NCBI RefSeq assembly: GCF_003148805.1 | Contig: NZ_QGGX01000004.1 | Coordinates: 186,001-250,000 of the forward strand | Direction: 5' to 3' | DNA length: 64,000 bases | Origin: Aminobacter sp. AP02 | GTDB lineage: Bacteria; Pseudomonadota; Alphaproteobacteria; Rhizobiales; Rhizobiaceae | Shown here: positions 9,062 to 17,566 of the stretch, one piece after another | How positions within the stretch are numbered: the stretch's first letter is position 1 | How the letters are laid out: every line of letters begins with the position of its first letter | Translations under genes and position numbers: made by a program | Notes under the pieces: generated by a model | Databases searched by the model: none | Seen by the model: the letters and a program-made list of their open reading frames with translations, nothing else | Told to the model about the DNA's origin: nothing

Positions 9062-9619
9062 ATGCCAGCGAAGCTCGTATTGGGAATCTCAGGCAACATC
9101 ATACGGCCGTCCAAGACCCTGACGTTCGTTGACCATATCGCTGGGCAGATTGCGTTCCGATCCGGTGGGGTTTCTCGGACCTTCGACATTCAGGATCTCG
9201 GAACTTCTCTGGGACAGGCCCGGCAGCTCAATGAGCTCGAGCCATCTGCGCGCGATCTAGTTGAGCTGATTGCTGCCGCCGACGTACTGGTCGTCGGCTC
9301 GCCCACATACAAAGGCAGCTATACAGGCCTGTTCAAGCATTTCTTGGATCTGCTCGACCCCGCTGCGCTTCGCGGAAAACCAGTGATCCTTGCCGCAACC
9401 GGGGGCGGCGAACGTCATTCGCTTATCGTGGAGCACCAGCTTAGGCCGCTCTTTGGATTCTTCGAAGCGCTGACCATGCCCACCGCCATCTATGCGACGG
9501 CTAAGGACTTCGCCGAAGGCGTGCTCGTTTCCGAAACAATCCAGGCCCGGGCGCAACAGGCTGTCATCGAAGCGTGTCGTGCCATCGGCGCTACTGAAAA
9601 TGTGAGCCTGGCCGCTTAG
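9062..9619 (+). CDS. NAD(P)H-dependent FMN reductase (SsuE/MsuE family)
   Basis: A 185-residue flavodoxin-like reductase. It has the N-terminal phosphate loop GISGNIIRPSKT, the GSPTYKGSYTGLFKHFLDLL segment that marks SsuE/MsuE flavin reductases, and ATGGGERHS later. It supplies FMNH2 to a two-component monooxygenase, whose gene follows at 9707. The start ATG is preceded by AAGGAGCAGGGG. Expected in sulfur-limited growth, from family knowledge. Confidence 0.88.
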   Translation: MPAKLVLGISGNIIRPSKTLTFVDHIAGQIAFRSGGVSRTFDIQDLGTSLGQARQLNELEPSARDLVELIAAADVLVVGSPTYKGSYTGLFKHFLDLLDPAALRGKPVILAATGGGERHSLIVEHQLRPLFGFFEALTMPTAIYATAKDFAEGVLVSETIQARAQQAVIEACRAIGATENVSLAA

Positions 9620-9706
9620 CCAGCCCTGCAAAGACCGACCGTTTGCCCAGAACGCGTTGTGAGGCGCGGATCGGCAACGCTCGCCCAAAAAAGCCAGGAG
9701 ATTTCA

Positions 9707-11071
9707 ATGACCAGTCATCGCAAGTCGAGACAGATCAAGCTTGGTGCATTTCTGCCCGGTGGCGGCCAACACATTGCCGCCTGGCGCCATCCCGACGCGC
9801 CCGCAGACGGGGCGACGAACTTCGCGTTTCACAAGCGCTTGGCCGAGACGGCCGAGCGCGGCCTGTTCGATGCGTACTTCCTGGCCGACAATCTGTCCGT
9901 TGGGCTCGGCGGACGGGAGGGTGGTAACGCCAAGATTGCTGGTTTCGAGCCGGTAACATTGTTTGCGGCACTAGCTCCACTGACCAGCCACATTGGCTTC
10001 ATAGCTACTGCCTCCACCACATATGAAGAGCCCTATACACTGGCACGCAAGTTCGCGTCACTCGACTTGCTCACAGGCGGTCGCGCGGGCTGGAACGTCG
10101 TGACTTCCGCCGGCGACGAGACAGCGAAAAACTTCAATCGCGACAGGCAGCCCGACCATGCGGACCGCTACGAGCGAGCGCATGAGCATGTCGAGGTGGT
10201 CAAGGCGCTGTGGGACAGCTGGGAGGACGATGCCTTCATCCGTGACAAGGCCAGCGGCCGCTTCTATGACGCTGCCAAGGTTCACGACATCGACCACCGC
10301 GGCAAGCACTTCAGCGTCAAGGGCCCGCTCAACGTGCCACGGCCACCCCAGGGCCATCCGGTCGTGGTGCAGGCCGGGCAGTCGGAGGACGGGCGAGGGC
10401 TTGCTGCCCAGTCGGCGGAGGTCATCTTCACCGCGCACCAGAACCTCGCATCGGCACAGGAATTCTATCGCGATATCAAGAAGCGCGTGCGTGCCGCCGG
10501 TCGCAACCCCGACCATGTCCTGGTCATGCCTGGTGTTGCGCCGTTTGTCGGCCGCACTGAGGCGGAAGCCAAGGCGAAATACCAGGAACTGACCGACCTT
10601 ATCCTGCCGGACGACGGCGTCGGGCTTCTTAACGGGTTGGCTGGCCAGACCCTCGACATTCGCGGCTATCCGCTTGATGGCCCGCTGCCCCCGAGCAAGG
10701 AAACCGAGGGCATGAAGAGCCGGCAGGCGCTGATCCGCCAGATCGCCGAAGAGCACAATTTCACGATCCGTCAGCTCTACCAGTGGATCGCCACCGCCCG
10801 CGGCCACCATACGGTGGTTGGCAGCGCAGAACAGGTCGCAGACCAGTTGGAAGAGTGGTTCCGCAACGAGGCGGCCGACGGTTTTAACATCCTGCCCCCT
10901 TGGCTACCTGGTGGGCTGGACGACTTCGTCGAGTTGGTGATCCCGGAATTGCAGCGGCGCGGCCTGTTCCGCACAGCCTACGAGGGTCGCTCGCTGCGCG
11001 AAAATCTCGGGCTGCCACGCCCCGAAAACCCATGGGCGGCCGCACGAGCGCTCGCGCCAGCCGCCGAATGA
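9707..11071 (+). CDS. FMN-dependent LLM-class monooxygenase (NtaA/SnaA/DszA family)
   Basis: A 454-residue TIM-barrel flavin monooxygenase. Family elements are KLGAFLPGGGQHIAAWRHPDA near the start, FDAYFLADNL, SLDLLTGGRAGWNVVTS, and the C-terminal GFNILPPWLPGGLDDFVELVIPELQRRG. The ATG at 9707 with AGGAG seven bases upstream is preferred over an in-frame start at 9659. It follows the FMN reductase and precedes ssuCAB-like genes, so the enzyme probably oxygenates an imported organosulfur compound (sulfonate, sulfone or thiophene derivative) to release sulfite. The NtaA family also acts on nitrilotriacetate and related chelates, so the substrate remains open. Confidence 0.88.
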   Translation: MTSHRKSRQIKLGAFLPGGGQHIAAWRHPDAPADGATNFAFHKRLAETAERGLFDAYFLADNLSVGLGGREGGNAKIAGFEPVTLFAALAPLTSHIGFIATASTTYEEPYTLARKFASLDLLTGGRAGWNVVTSAGDETAKNFNRDRQPDHADRYERAHEHVEVVKALWDSWEDDAFIRDKASGRFYDAAKVHDIDHRGKHFSVKGPLNVPRPPQGHPVVVQAGQSEDGRGLAAQSAEVIFTAHQNLASAQEFYRDIKKRVRAAGRNPDHVLVMPGVAPFVGRTEAEAKAKYQELTDLILPDDGVGLLNGLAGQTLDIRGYPLDGPLPPSKETEGMKSRQALIRQIAEEHNFTIRQLYQWIATARGHHTVVGSAEQVADQLEEWFRNEAADGFNILPPWLPGGLDDFVELVIPELQRRGLFRTAYEGRSLRENLGLPRPENPWAAARALAPAAE

Positions 11072-11096
11072 TCCGCCACAAGCAAAGGATAAGGCA

Positions 11097-11945
11097 ATGA
11101 GTTTGCAGCAGATCGAGCGGCCGTTTTTCGTCGGCCACGAACCTCGCAGACAGAAATCCGTCGCCGGATTGCTCCGACAGGCATCTGAAGCAGCCGACGG
11201 TTTCCTCGCGCGCTACGGTATGCTTTTCAGCTTCCTGACCCTTTGGCAGGTCGCCAGCAGCCTTGGCTGGATCAACGCCGCCGTGTTCCCGCCGCTGAAC
11301 GCGATTGTCACCGCCCTGTGGGACGGCCTTGTCGGCGGGGCGCTGCTCGATGATATCGCAATCAGTCTGCAGCGCTCAGGAACGGCGTTCGTAGCGGCTG
11401 TTTTGGTCGCGATCCCGGTTGGATTGATCATGGGCCAGGTCCGTGCGGTTGAACGTGCATTGGACCCGATCCTGCAGGTGTTCCGTCAGACCTCAGCGCT
11501 GGCGCTCTATCCAGTCTTCATCCTGCTACTAGGCCTCGGCGAGGCCTCGAAGATATTTGTCATCTTCTGGGCGACCCTGTTCCCTCTGCTCTTGAACACC
11601 ATTGGCGGTGTCAAGGAGGTCGACAAGAAGCTGATCGAGATGGCGCGCGTTTATGGCGCGTCACGCCTGACCGTCTTCCGGCGTGTCGTCCTCCCTGGCG
11701 CCGTACCGTCCATCTTCGTCGGCCTCAGGCTCTCGGCCACCACCGCACTACTTCTGCTCATCGCTTCGGAGATGATCGGCGCCAACAAGGGGGTCGGCTT
11801 CCAGGTCATGAATGCTCAGTACAACTTCCAGATCCCACTGATGTTTGCCGCAATCCTGCTGCTCGCCGCGCTCGGTCTGATCGCCAACTTCGCACTAGTC
11901 GCGCTGCAGCGGCGACTGTGTCGCTGGAGCGAGGTCATCGGCTGA
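11097..11945 (+). CDS. ssuC: ABC transporter permease, SsuC/TauC type
   Basis: A 282-residue permease of the nitrate/sulfonate/taurine family. About six membrane spans are visible, with the conserved loop KKLIEMARVYGASRLTVFRRVVLPGAVPSIFVGLRLS (EAA-type contact with the ATPase) and the following ASEMIGANKGVG. Part of an operon with the LLM oxygenase upstream and binding protein plus ATPase downstream. The gene order permease, binding protein, ATPase differs from the classical ssuEADCB order. Confidence 0.88.
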   Translation: MSLQQIERPFFVGHEPRRQKSVAGLLRQASEAADGFLARYGMLFSFLTLWQVASSLGWINAAVFPPLNAIVTALWDGLVGGALLDDIAISLQRSGTAFVAAVLVAIPVGLIMGQVRAVERALDPILQVFRQTSALALYPVFILLLGLGEASKIFVIFWATLFPLLLNTIGGVKEVDKKLIEMARVYGASRLTVFRRVVLPGAVPSIFVGLRLSATTALLLLIASEMIGANKGVGFQVMNAQYNFQIPLMFAAILLLAALGLIANFALVALQRRLCRWSEVIG

Positions 11946-12007
11946 TCGCAGCCAATGCCAGATCCTGCCTTCTTCTGACAACAATCCGCAATTCAAGGAG
12001 CAACCAA

Positions 12008-13006
12008 ATGTCGTTGTCAGTCCGTTTCTCGAAGATTGGAGCCGTCGTTGCCGCCGGCCTTCTCGCATCCGTCTACAACAGCATCCCGGCTGCTGCTGAC
12101 CCGGTCACTTTCCGCTACCTGGCGAGTCAGGGCGGCATCTCCCCGCACGAACTTGCCAACGAGCTTGGCTACTTCAAGGACAACGGCATCAAGATTGAAA
12201 ATGTCGGCTATGCCCAGGGTGGCCCCGCCTCGCTATTTGCGCTAGCTGCGGGAAGCGTCGGCCTTGGTTCAGCGGCAACTTCGGCCGTCATCAACTCCAT
12301 CGCCGGCGGCAACGATTTCGTCGCGGCCTACGCCTCCAACGGCATCAACGATCAGGTTCAGAGCACCTTCTATGTGCTGGAGGAAAGCCCTGTCAAATCG
12401 ATCAAGGACATCGCCGGCAAGTCAATCTCGGTCAACACACTGGGTGCACATCTCGACTACACAGTACGTGAGGCGCTACACCAGAACGGACTGCCGCTGC
12501 ATGCCGCCAACCTCGTCGTGGTGCCCGGCCCACAACTTGAGCAGACGCTACGCTCCGGTCAGGTCGACATCGCGGGCGTAGGCTACTGGCAATCCACCTT
12601 CGAGGGCGTATTAAAAGAGCATGGGGGCGTGCGTGCCGTCTTCGACGACACCGACGTGCTTGGCGAGATTGCGGGCGGCTTCGTTGTGCTGCGTCGTGAT
12701 TTTATCGAAGCTCATCCCGAAGCCGCCCGCAACTTCGTGCAGCAATCGATCCGCGCCGCTGACTGGTCACGGGAGCATCCGGACGAGGCACGTGCGGTGT
12801 TGGCCAAGATCCTGAAAGATCGAGGTGAGAACGCCGACCTGGCGAAGCATTGGCGCGGTTTTGGCCTGCGACCTGGCGCTCAGGCGGTGCCGCGCGACCT
12901 GGAGTTCTGGGTTGCCGCGCTGGAACGCGAAGGCAAACTGTCCCAGGGCAAGCTGAAGGCCGCCGATATCCTTTTTGATCCCAACGCCCAGGCGAAATCG
13001 AACTGA
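12008..13006 (+). CDS. ssuA: Sulfonate-type ABC transporter substrate-binding protein
   Basis: A 332-residue periplasmic protein of the SsuA/TauA/NrtA-like family (NMT1/THI5-like fold). A signal peptide covers about residues 1-31 (a basic start, then AAGLLASVYNSIPAAA). Mature features include GGISPHELANELGYFKDNGI, SVNTLGAHLDYTVRE and the late EAHPEAARNFVQQSIRAADW. The ATG at 12008 follows an AAGGAGCAACC ribosome site; the frame is open from 11918 but the longer form would hide the signal peptide. Confidence 0.87.
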   Translation: MSLSVRFSKIGAVVAAGLLASVYNSIPAAADPVTFRYLASQGGISPHELANELGYFKDNGIKIENVGYAQGGPASLFALAAGSVGLGSAATSAVINSIAGGNDFVAAYASNGINDQVQSTFYVLEESPVKSIKDIAGKSISVNTLGAHLDYTVREALHQNGLPLHAANLVVVPGPQLEQTLRSGQVDIAGVGYWQSTFEGVLKEHGGVRAVFDDTDVLGEIAGGFVVLRRDFIEAHPEAARNFVQQSIRAADWSREHPDEARAVLAKILKDRGENADLAKHWRGFGLRPGAQAVPRDLEFWVAALEREGKLSQGKLKAADILFDPNAQAKSN

Positions 13007-13013
13007 GGTCGAA

Positions 13014-13784
13014 ATGACGATTGCGCAACCTGCCCAACGCGGGGAGGTCTCGATCAGAGACCTCTCCAAGTCCTTCACCATCAACGGCCGCTCGCTCAAT
13101 GTGCTCAAGGGCTTGGACCTCGACGTCAAGCCGGGCGAGTGCCTGGTTATCGTCGGTGCTAGCGGCTCGGGCAAAACAACCCTGCTTCGCGTGCTAGCCG
13201 GACTGGAGCAGGCCGACGGCGGCAGGGTAATGATCGATGGCGCGCCTGTCAGCGGCGTCGGTGCCGAACGCGCGGTGATTTTCCAAGAACCACGCCTATT
13301 ACCGTGGCTCAACGTGCTCGGCAACGTGACCTTTGGCCTCGAAGTACGTGGCGTCGCGCGGGCCGAGGCAGAAGAACGCGCTCGTGGCTACATCCGCCTA
13401 GTCGGCCTTAGCGATTTCGAAGATGCCTATCCACGCCAGCTTTCCGGCGGCATGGCCCAGCGCGTTGGCATCGCCCGAGCGCTCACCGTCCAGCCAGAAC
13501 TCCTCTTGCTCGACGAGCCCCTTGGTGCGCTCGACGCCATGACCAAGATAACAATGCAGGAAGAACTTTTCCGCATCTGGCGGGAAGAGAACGTCACCAT
13601 GATCGTGGTCACCCACGACCTGGAGGAAGCGGTCTACCTCGCCGATCGCGTGCTAATCCTGCCGAAGGAAAAGGGCGATACGACGCGACTGATCGACGTC
13701 GATCTGCCGCGTCCTCGCGACCGTAGCGAAGTCCGATTCGTGCGCCATCGCGAGGCGCTGCTACGCGAGTTTGGGCTGCATTAG
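13014..13784 (+). CDS. ssuB: Sulfonate-type ABC transporter ATPase, SsuB/TauB type
   Basis: A 256-residue ABC ATPase. Walker A GASGSGKTT, Q-loop VIFQEPRLLPW, signature LSGGMAQRVGIARAL, Walker B LLLLDEPLGALD and switch His in VTHDLEEA are all present. The QEPRLLPWL sequence is typical of the SsuB/TauB/NrtD branch. The ATG at 13014 lies 7 bp after the binding-protein stop. Last gene of the operon; no clear intrinsic terminator follows. Confidence 0.9.
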   Translation: MTIAQPAQRGEVSIRDLSKSFTINGRSLNVLKGLDLDVKPGECLVIVGASGSGKTTLLRVLAGLEQADGGRVMIDGAPVSGVGAERAVIFQEPRLLPWLNVLGNVTFGLEVRGVARAEAEERARGYIRLVGLSDFEDAYPRQLSGGMAQRVGIARALTVQPELLLLDEPLGALDAMTKITMQEELFRIWREENVTMIVVTHDLEEAVYLADRVLILPKEKGDTTRLIDVDLPRPRDRSEVRFVRHREALLREFGLH

Positions 13785-14078
13785 ATAACAACTTCGACGA
13801 CGGTTTGGTGACTTCGCGCCACGGGCGGCAGCTTGGGTCCACGAACAAATCATTGCCTGCGACGGCAACCATCAAATTGCAGGATAGATGATGCGAAACG
13901 ACAGGCAAGGTAAGCCTACAATCCCGCACCAACCCTTGCCGAGCAGTTCTGCGAACGGCGGTACCGTTTAAGCTTCAAGCGCATGAAAAACCGCCGTCCC
14001 GCGGACTTGGATTAGCAATGTCCACCGCCATCGCCGATTGCCGCATTGCACAATCGGAGATGGCGCGCAAAATAGAGC
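13785..14078. other. Gene-free interval before nasT
   Basis: No gene seen in 294 bp between the Ssu-type operon and nasT. The only structure noted is a 7-bp inverted repeat, CCGATTG (14034-14040) with CAATCGG (14051-14057), just ahead of the nasT start. It might be the binding site of a regulator or a leader hairpin. Confidence 0.5.
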
Positions 14079-14675
14079 ATGGCCGCGAAACCACTCGCCG
14101 TACTCGTGATTGACGAAAACCGCATCCGCGCCTCGATCATCGAGGCGGGCCTGCGCGAGGCCGGGCATGAGGACGTCACGCTGGTCTACGACGTGGCGGG
14201 CATCGGCCGGCGCATCGCCGAGACCAATCCCGACGTCATCGTCATCGATCTCGAAAACCCCAACCGCGACATGCTGGAAAACATGTTCCAGCTTTCGCGC
14301 GCGGTGAAGCGACCGATCGCCATGTTCGTCGACCGCTCCGACAGCGCCTCGATCGAGGCGGCCGTCGACGCCGGCGTCTCCGCCTATGTCGTCGACGGGC
14401 TGAAGCGCGAGCGGGTCAAGCCGATCCTCGACATGGCGGTGAGCCGCTTCAACGCGTTTTCGCGGCTGGCGCGCGAACTGGAGGAGGCGCGCAGCGAACT
14501 CGAGGACCGCAAGGTGATCGGCCGCGCCAAGGGCATCCTAATGAAGTCGCGCACCATCTCCGAGGCCGAGGCCTATGCGCTGATGCGCAAGGCGGCGATG
14601 AACCAGAACCGCAAGCTGTCGGAGATCGCGCAAAGCCTCGTCACCGCCGCCGGCCTGTTGGGAGACGACGCATGA
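14079..14675 (+). CDS. nasT: ANTAR-domain antiterminator NasT
   Basis: A 198-residue response-regulator-like protein. Residues 1-125 form a receiver fold (VLVIDENRIR, VIVIDLENPNRD with the phospho-acceptor-like Asp). Residues about 135-190 form the RNA-binding ANTAR domain, with DRKVIGRAKGILM and SEAEAYALMRKAAM as hallmarks. NasT binds a two-hairpin leader and prevents termination of nitrate-assimilation transcripts. It overlaps nasS by ATGA, so both are coupled. A matching leader exists at 16082-16198. Confidence 0.95.
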   Translation: MAAKPLAVLVIDENRIRASIIEAGLREAGHEDVTLVYDVAGIGRRIAETNPDVIVIDLENPNRDMLENMFQLSRAVKRPIAMFVDRSDSASIEAAVDAGVSAYVVDGLKRERVKPILDMAVSRFNAFSRLARELEEARSELEDRKVIGRAKGILMKSRTISEAEAYALMRKAAMNQNRKLSEIAQSLVTAAGLLGDDA

Positions 14676-15907
14676 GCGATATCCGCTTCGAGATCTCAGC
14701 CGGTTTCCTGCCCTTGCTCGACAGCGCGCTTCTGGTTGCCGCCAAGGAGAAGGACTTTGCCGCGGCCGAAGGCATCGAACTCACTCTGGTCCGCGAGACC
14801 TCATGGGCCAACATCCGCGACCGGCTCGCCGTCGGACACTTCCAGGTGGCGCACATGCTGGCGCCGATGCCGATCGCCTGCAATCTCGGCCTGACCTCGC
14901 TGGCGGCAACCACCGTCGTGCCGATGGCGCTCGGCCTCGGCGGCAACGCCGTCACCGTCTCGAATGCGCTGTGGCGCGACATGGCCGCCCATGGCGCGAG
15001 CGGCGATCTTTCGCCACGCGTAACTGGCGACGCGCTCAGGGCCGTGGTGGCCGAACGCGCCAGCCGCAATGCTGCGCCGCTGCGCCTCGGCGTAGTTCAT
15101 CCGCATTCGGGTCACAACTACGAACTGCGTTACTGGTTGGCTGCCTGCGGCATCGACCCCGATCGCGACGTCGAGATCGTGATTCTGCCGCCACCGTTGA
15201 TGGCCGACGCTTTGGGCTCGGGCTCGCTCGACGGCTTCTGCGCTGGCGAGCCCTGGAATACCGCCGCCGTTTTGCTCGGCCATGGCCGCATTGCTACGGT
15301 GAAGGCCACGATCTGGCGATCCAGCCCGGAAAAGGTGCTGGGCGCCGACGCGCGCTGGAGCGACGCCAATCCCGAGGCGCTGTCGGCGTTGCTTCGCGCC
15401 ATCCACCATGCCGCGCAGTGGTGCGCTGGACCGGCCAATCACGCCGAGCTGGCCGGCATCATGGCCGGCCCTGCCTATGTCGGGCGGCCGCCCGAATGGA
15501 TGCTGCCAGCATTGTCGGGCCGTCTCGGCACGGCAGTGGACAACGTTGTCGACGTCGACGACTTCTTCGTGCCCCAGGCAAAGGCCGCGACCTTCCCGTG
15601 GAAGAGCCATGCCTTGTGGTTCTACAGCCAGATGGTGCGCTGGGGCCAGGTAGAGCATTCCGCCGCCAATGCCGCGATTGCTCGTGAAACCTACCGGCCC
15701 GATCTCTACCGTAGCGCGCTCAAGCCATTGGGCGCTGCCTTGCCCGGCGCCAACGCCAAGGTCGAGGGTGCATTGCCGGCGCCGACACCGGTCGGCTCCG
15801 CCGGCGCCAGCCTGGTGCTCGGGCCGGATGGGTTCTTCGACGGCGGGCTGTTCGATCCCGATGATCTCGACGGCTACATTGCCGCCCAGCGGTATATGCC
15901 GGGCTGA
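14672..15907 (+). CDS. nasS: Nitrate-sensing NasS (NrtA/CmpA-like)
   Basis: A 411-residue protein of the nitrate/bicarbonate binding family but without a secretion signal: it starts MSDIRFEISAGFLPLLDSALL and is cytoplasmic. Family features include LGVVHPHSGHNYELRYWLA, FCAGEPWNTAAV and the WMLPALSGRL region. NasS binds and silences NasT when nitrate is absent and releases it when nitrate is bound (known from Azotobacter, Paracoccus and Bradyrhizobium). The ATG overlaps the nasT stop. A strong terminator follows at 15953-16010. Confidence 0.93.
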   Translation: MSDIRFEISAGFLPLLDSALLVAAKEKDFAAAEGIELTLVRETSWANIRDRLAVGHFQVAHMLAPMPIACNLGLTSLAATTVVPMALGLGGNAVTVSNALWRDMAAHGASGDLSPRVTGDALRAVVAERASRNAAPLRLGVVHPHSGHNYELRYWLAACGIDPDRDVEIVILPPPLMADALGSGSLDGFCAGEPWNTAAVLLGHGRIATVKATIWRSSPEKVLGADARWSDANPEALSALLRAIHHAAQWCAGPANHAELAGIMAGPAYVGRPPEWMLPALSGRLGTAVDNVVDVDDFFVPQAKAATFPWKSHALWFYSQMVRWGQVEHSAANAAIARETYRPDLYRSALKPLGAALPGANAKVEGALPAPTPVGSAGASLVLGPDGFFDGGLFDPDDLDGYIAAQRYMPG

Positions 15908-15952
15908 TCGGTCGTAAATTTTTGTGCACTGCACATCAAATAGGCAGGTACC

Positions 15953-16010
15953 CGGGCGCGATGGCTAGTGATTGATCGCTGGCTTTCCGGCAGCCAACGC
16001 GCCCGTTTTT
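15953..16010 (+). terminator. Intrinsic terminator of nasTS
   Basis: CGGGCGCG (15953-15960) pairs perfectly with CGCGCCCG (15998-16005) and is followed by five T. A smaller hairpin (TGGCT with AGCCA) lies inside the loop. It separates nasTS from the nitrate operon, which has its own promoter. Confidence 0.75.
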
Positions 16011-16055
16011 GCATAAACATCTGAAAATAAAAGAAAACACTCTGCCCTGCAAAAC

Positions 16056-16070
16056 TGGCACGGTTTGTGC
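16056..16070 (+). promoter_or_regulatory. Sigma-54-type promoter of the nitrate operon
   Basis: TGGCACGGTTTGTGC has the GG (16057-16058) and GC (16069-16070) dinucleotides of the -24/-12 class separated by exactly ten bases, and the -24 box TGGCACG is full consensus; the -12 box is GTGC in place of TTGC. A start near 16082 would place the first leader hairpin at the very 5' end of the transcript. This implies NtrC/RpoN nitrogen control. No clear NtrC site was found upstream. Confidence 0.7.
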
Positions 16071-16081
16071 GTCGCAATAGG

Positions 16082-16198
16082 CGAGGCCGAAAGGCCAGAC
16101 ATATCGGCGTCCAATGGCGGGCGCCCCAGGCGAAGCTGCCGACCAGATGACCGCGATCCCGGATGTACGGACGCGCGACCCTGGCCGGCAGCTTTTTT
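16082..16198 (+). promoter_or_regulatory. NasT-responsive two-hairpin leader with terminator
   Basis: The predicted leader has three elements. Hairpin 1 is GGCC-GAAA-GGCC (16085-16096). Hairpin 2 is GGCGTCC (16106-16112), loop AATGGC (16113-16118), GGGCGCC (16119-16125). Its six-base loop has A at position 1 and G at position 4, the known ANTAR recognition pattern. Hairpin 3 is the terminator at 16133-16198. Hairpin 1 has a tetraloop in this fold and departs from the hexaloop consensus. NasT should bind the first two and block the terminator when nitrate is present. Confidence 0.8.
16133..16198 (+). terminator. Conditional terminator in the nitrate leader
   Basis: AAGCTGCCGACCAG (16133-16146) pairs with CTGGCCGGCAGCTT (16181-16194) with one mismatch, giving a 14-bp stem directly followed by a run of six T (16193-16198). 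It lies 55 bp before narK and after the NasT-recognised hairpin, the position of a regulated attenuator. Confidence 0.85.
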
Positions 16199-16253
16199 GT
16201 TTTCGCGATCCAGATCAGCGCGGCGCCTCCCATGCCGCCCAACGGAGCCGACA

Positions 16254-17546
16254 ATGACCACCCACCTCCCAGCCGCGCCCAGCCAGGACAATGCTCCGGT
16301 CAGGGCGCTTGCCATTTCCACCATCGCCTTCACTGTCTGCTTTGCCGTGTGGACTATCTTTTCGATCATCGGCGTGCGCATCAAGCAGGAGCTCGGCCTC
16401 TCCGAGACCCAGTTCGGGCTGCTGATTGGCACGCCGATCCTGACCGGCTCGCTGGTGCGCATCGTGCTCGGCGTCTGGACCGACCGTTTCGGCGGGCGTC
16501 TCGTCTACACCGCAACCATGCTGGCGGCGGCCATCGCCACTTTCCTGCTTGCCTTTGCCCAGACCTACACCCAGATGCTGATCGCCGCGCTCGGCGTCGG
16601 CCTTGCCGGCGGCTCATTCGCCGTCGGCGTCGCCTATGTCTCGCGCTTCTTCCCGGCCGCAAAGCAGGGCACGGCGCTCGGCATCTTCGGCGTCGGCAAT
16701 GTCGGCGCCGCCGTCACCAAGTTCCTGGCACCCTTCGTGCTGCTCGCCGGCGGCTGGCAGGAAGTGGCGCTGATCTGGGCTGCCTGCCTCGGCTTCATGG
16801 CCTTCATCTTCTGGTTCGGCAGCGAGGATGATCCCGTCATCCGCCAGCGCCGCGTCCATGGCGGACAGGCAAAAAGCTTCTCGGCCGCGTTCGCGCCCCT
16901 CCGCAACGTGCAGGTCTGGCGCTTCGGTCTCTACTACTTCTTTTCCTTCGGCGCTTTCGTGGCCCTTGCATTGTGGTTGCCGCGCTACCTGATCGGCGTC
17001 TACGGCTTCGACATCGTCACCGCCGGCATGATCGGTGCCGCCTATTCCATCCCGGCCAGTATCTTCCGCGCCTATGGCGGTATGCTGTCCGACCGCATCG
17101 GCGCGCGCACGGTGATGTACTGGACCTTAGGCGTCTCGGCGATCACCACGCTGATCCTGTCTTTGCCAACGGCCGACTACGTCGTGCGCGGCATCAGTGG
17201 GCCGATGTCCTTCCATTTCGAGGTCGGCCCGATCGCCTTCATGGCCGTCGCCTTCGTGCTCGGCTTTTTCATGAGCCTGGGCAAGGCCGCCGTCTACAAG
17301 CACATCCCGGCCTACTATCCTGAAAATGTCGGCGCCGTCGGCGGTCTCGTCGGCATGATCGGCGGCCTTGGCGGCTTCATCCTGCCCATAGCCTTCGGCG
17401 CGCTCAACGATCTCACCGGCCTGTGGTCGAGCTGCTTTATGCTGCTGTTTGCCATCGTCTTGGCATCGCTGGTCTGGATGCATCTGTCGATCCGCAGCAT
17501 GTCGCGCGAAAGCGCCGGCGAGCCGCTGACCTTGGCCGCCCAGTGA
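16254..17546 (+). CDS. narK: Nitrate/nitrite MFS transporter NarK/NasA type
   Basis: A 430-residue 12-span major facilitator. Both nitrate signatures are visible as glycine-rich helices: GIFGVGNVGAAVTKF in the first half and GLVGMIGGLGGFILPI in the second. The early loop GVWTDRFGGR is the MFS motif A equivalent. The start at 16254 follows GGAGCCGACA and the nitrate leader; an open frame upstream to 16065 covers the leader and is not coding. First gene of the narK-nirB-nirD-nasA operon. It imports nitrate and may export nitrite. Confidence 0.93.
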   Translation: MTTHLPAAPSQDNAPVRALAISTIAFTVCFAVWTIFSIIGVRIKQELGLSETQFGLLIGTPILTGSLVRIVLGVWTDRFGGRLVYTATMLAAAIATFLLAFAQTYTQMLIAALGVGLAGGSFAVGVAYVSRFFPAAKQGTALGIFGVGNVGAAVTKFLAPFVLLAGGWQEVALIWAACLGFMAFIFWFGSEDDPVIRQRRVHGGQAKSFSAAFAPLRNVQVWRFGLYYFFSFGAFVALALWLPRYLIGVYGFDIVTAGMIGAAYSIPASIFRAYGGMLSDRIGARTVMYWTLGVSAITTLILSLPTADYVVRGISGPMSFHFEVGPIAFMAVAFVLGFFMSLGKAAVYKHIPAYYPENVGAVGGLVGMIGGLGGFILPIAFGALNDLTGLWSSCFMLLFAIVLASLVWMHLSIRSMSRESAGEPLTLAAQ

Positions 17547-17566
17547 CATTGTCGAGGAGCCCCGCA

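Noticed and set aside
15923-15935. Perfect palindrome TGTGCA-C-TGCACA upstream of the nitrate promoter as NtrC site
   Set aside because: NtrC sites have GCAC first and GTGC last with a spacer; here the half-sites are in the opposite order, and the element sits upstream of the nasTS terminator.
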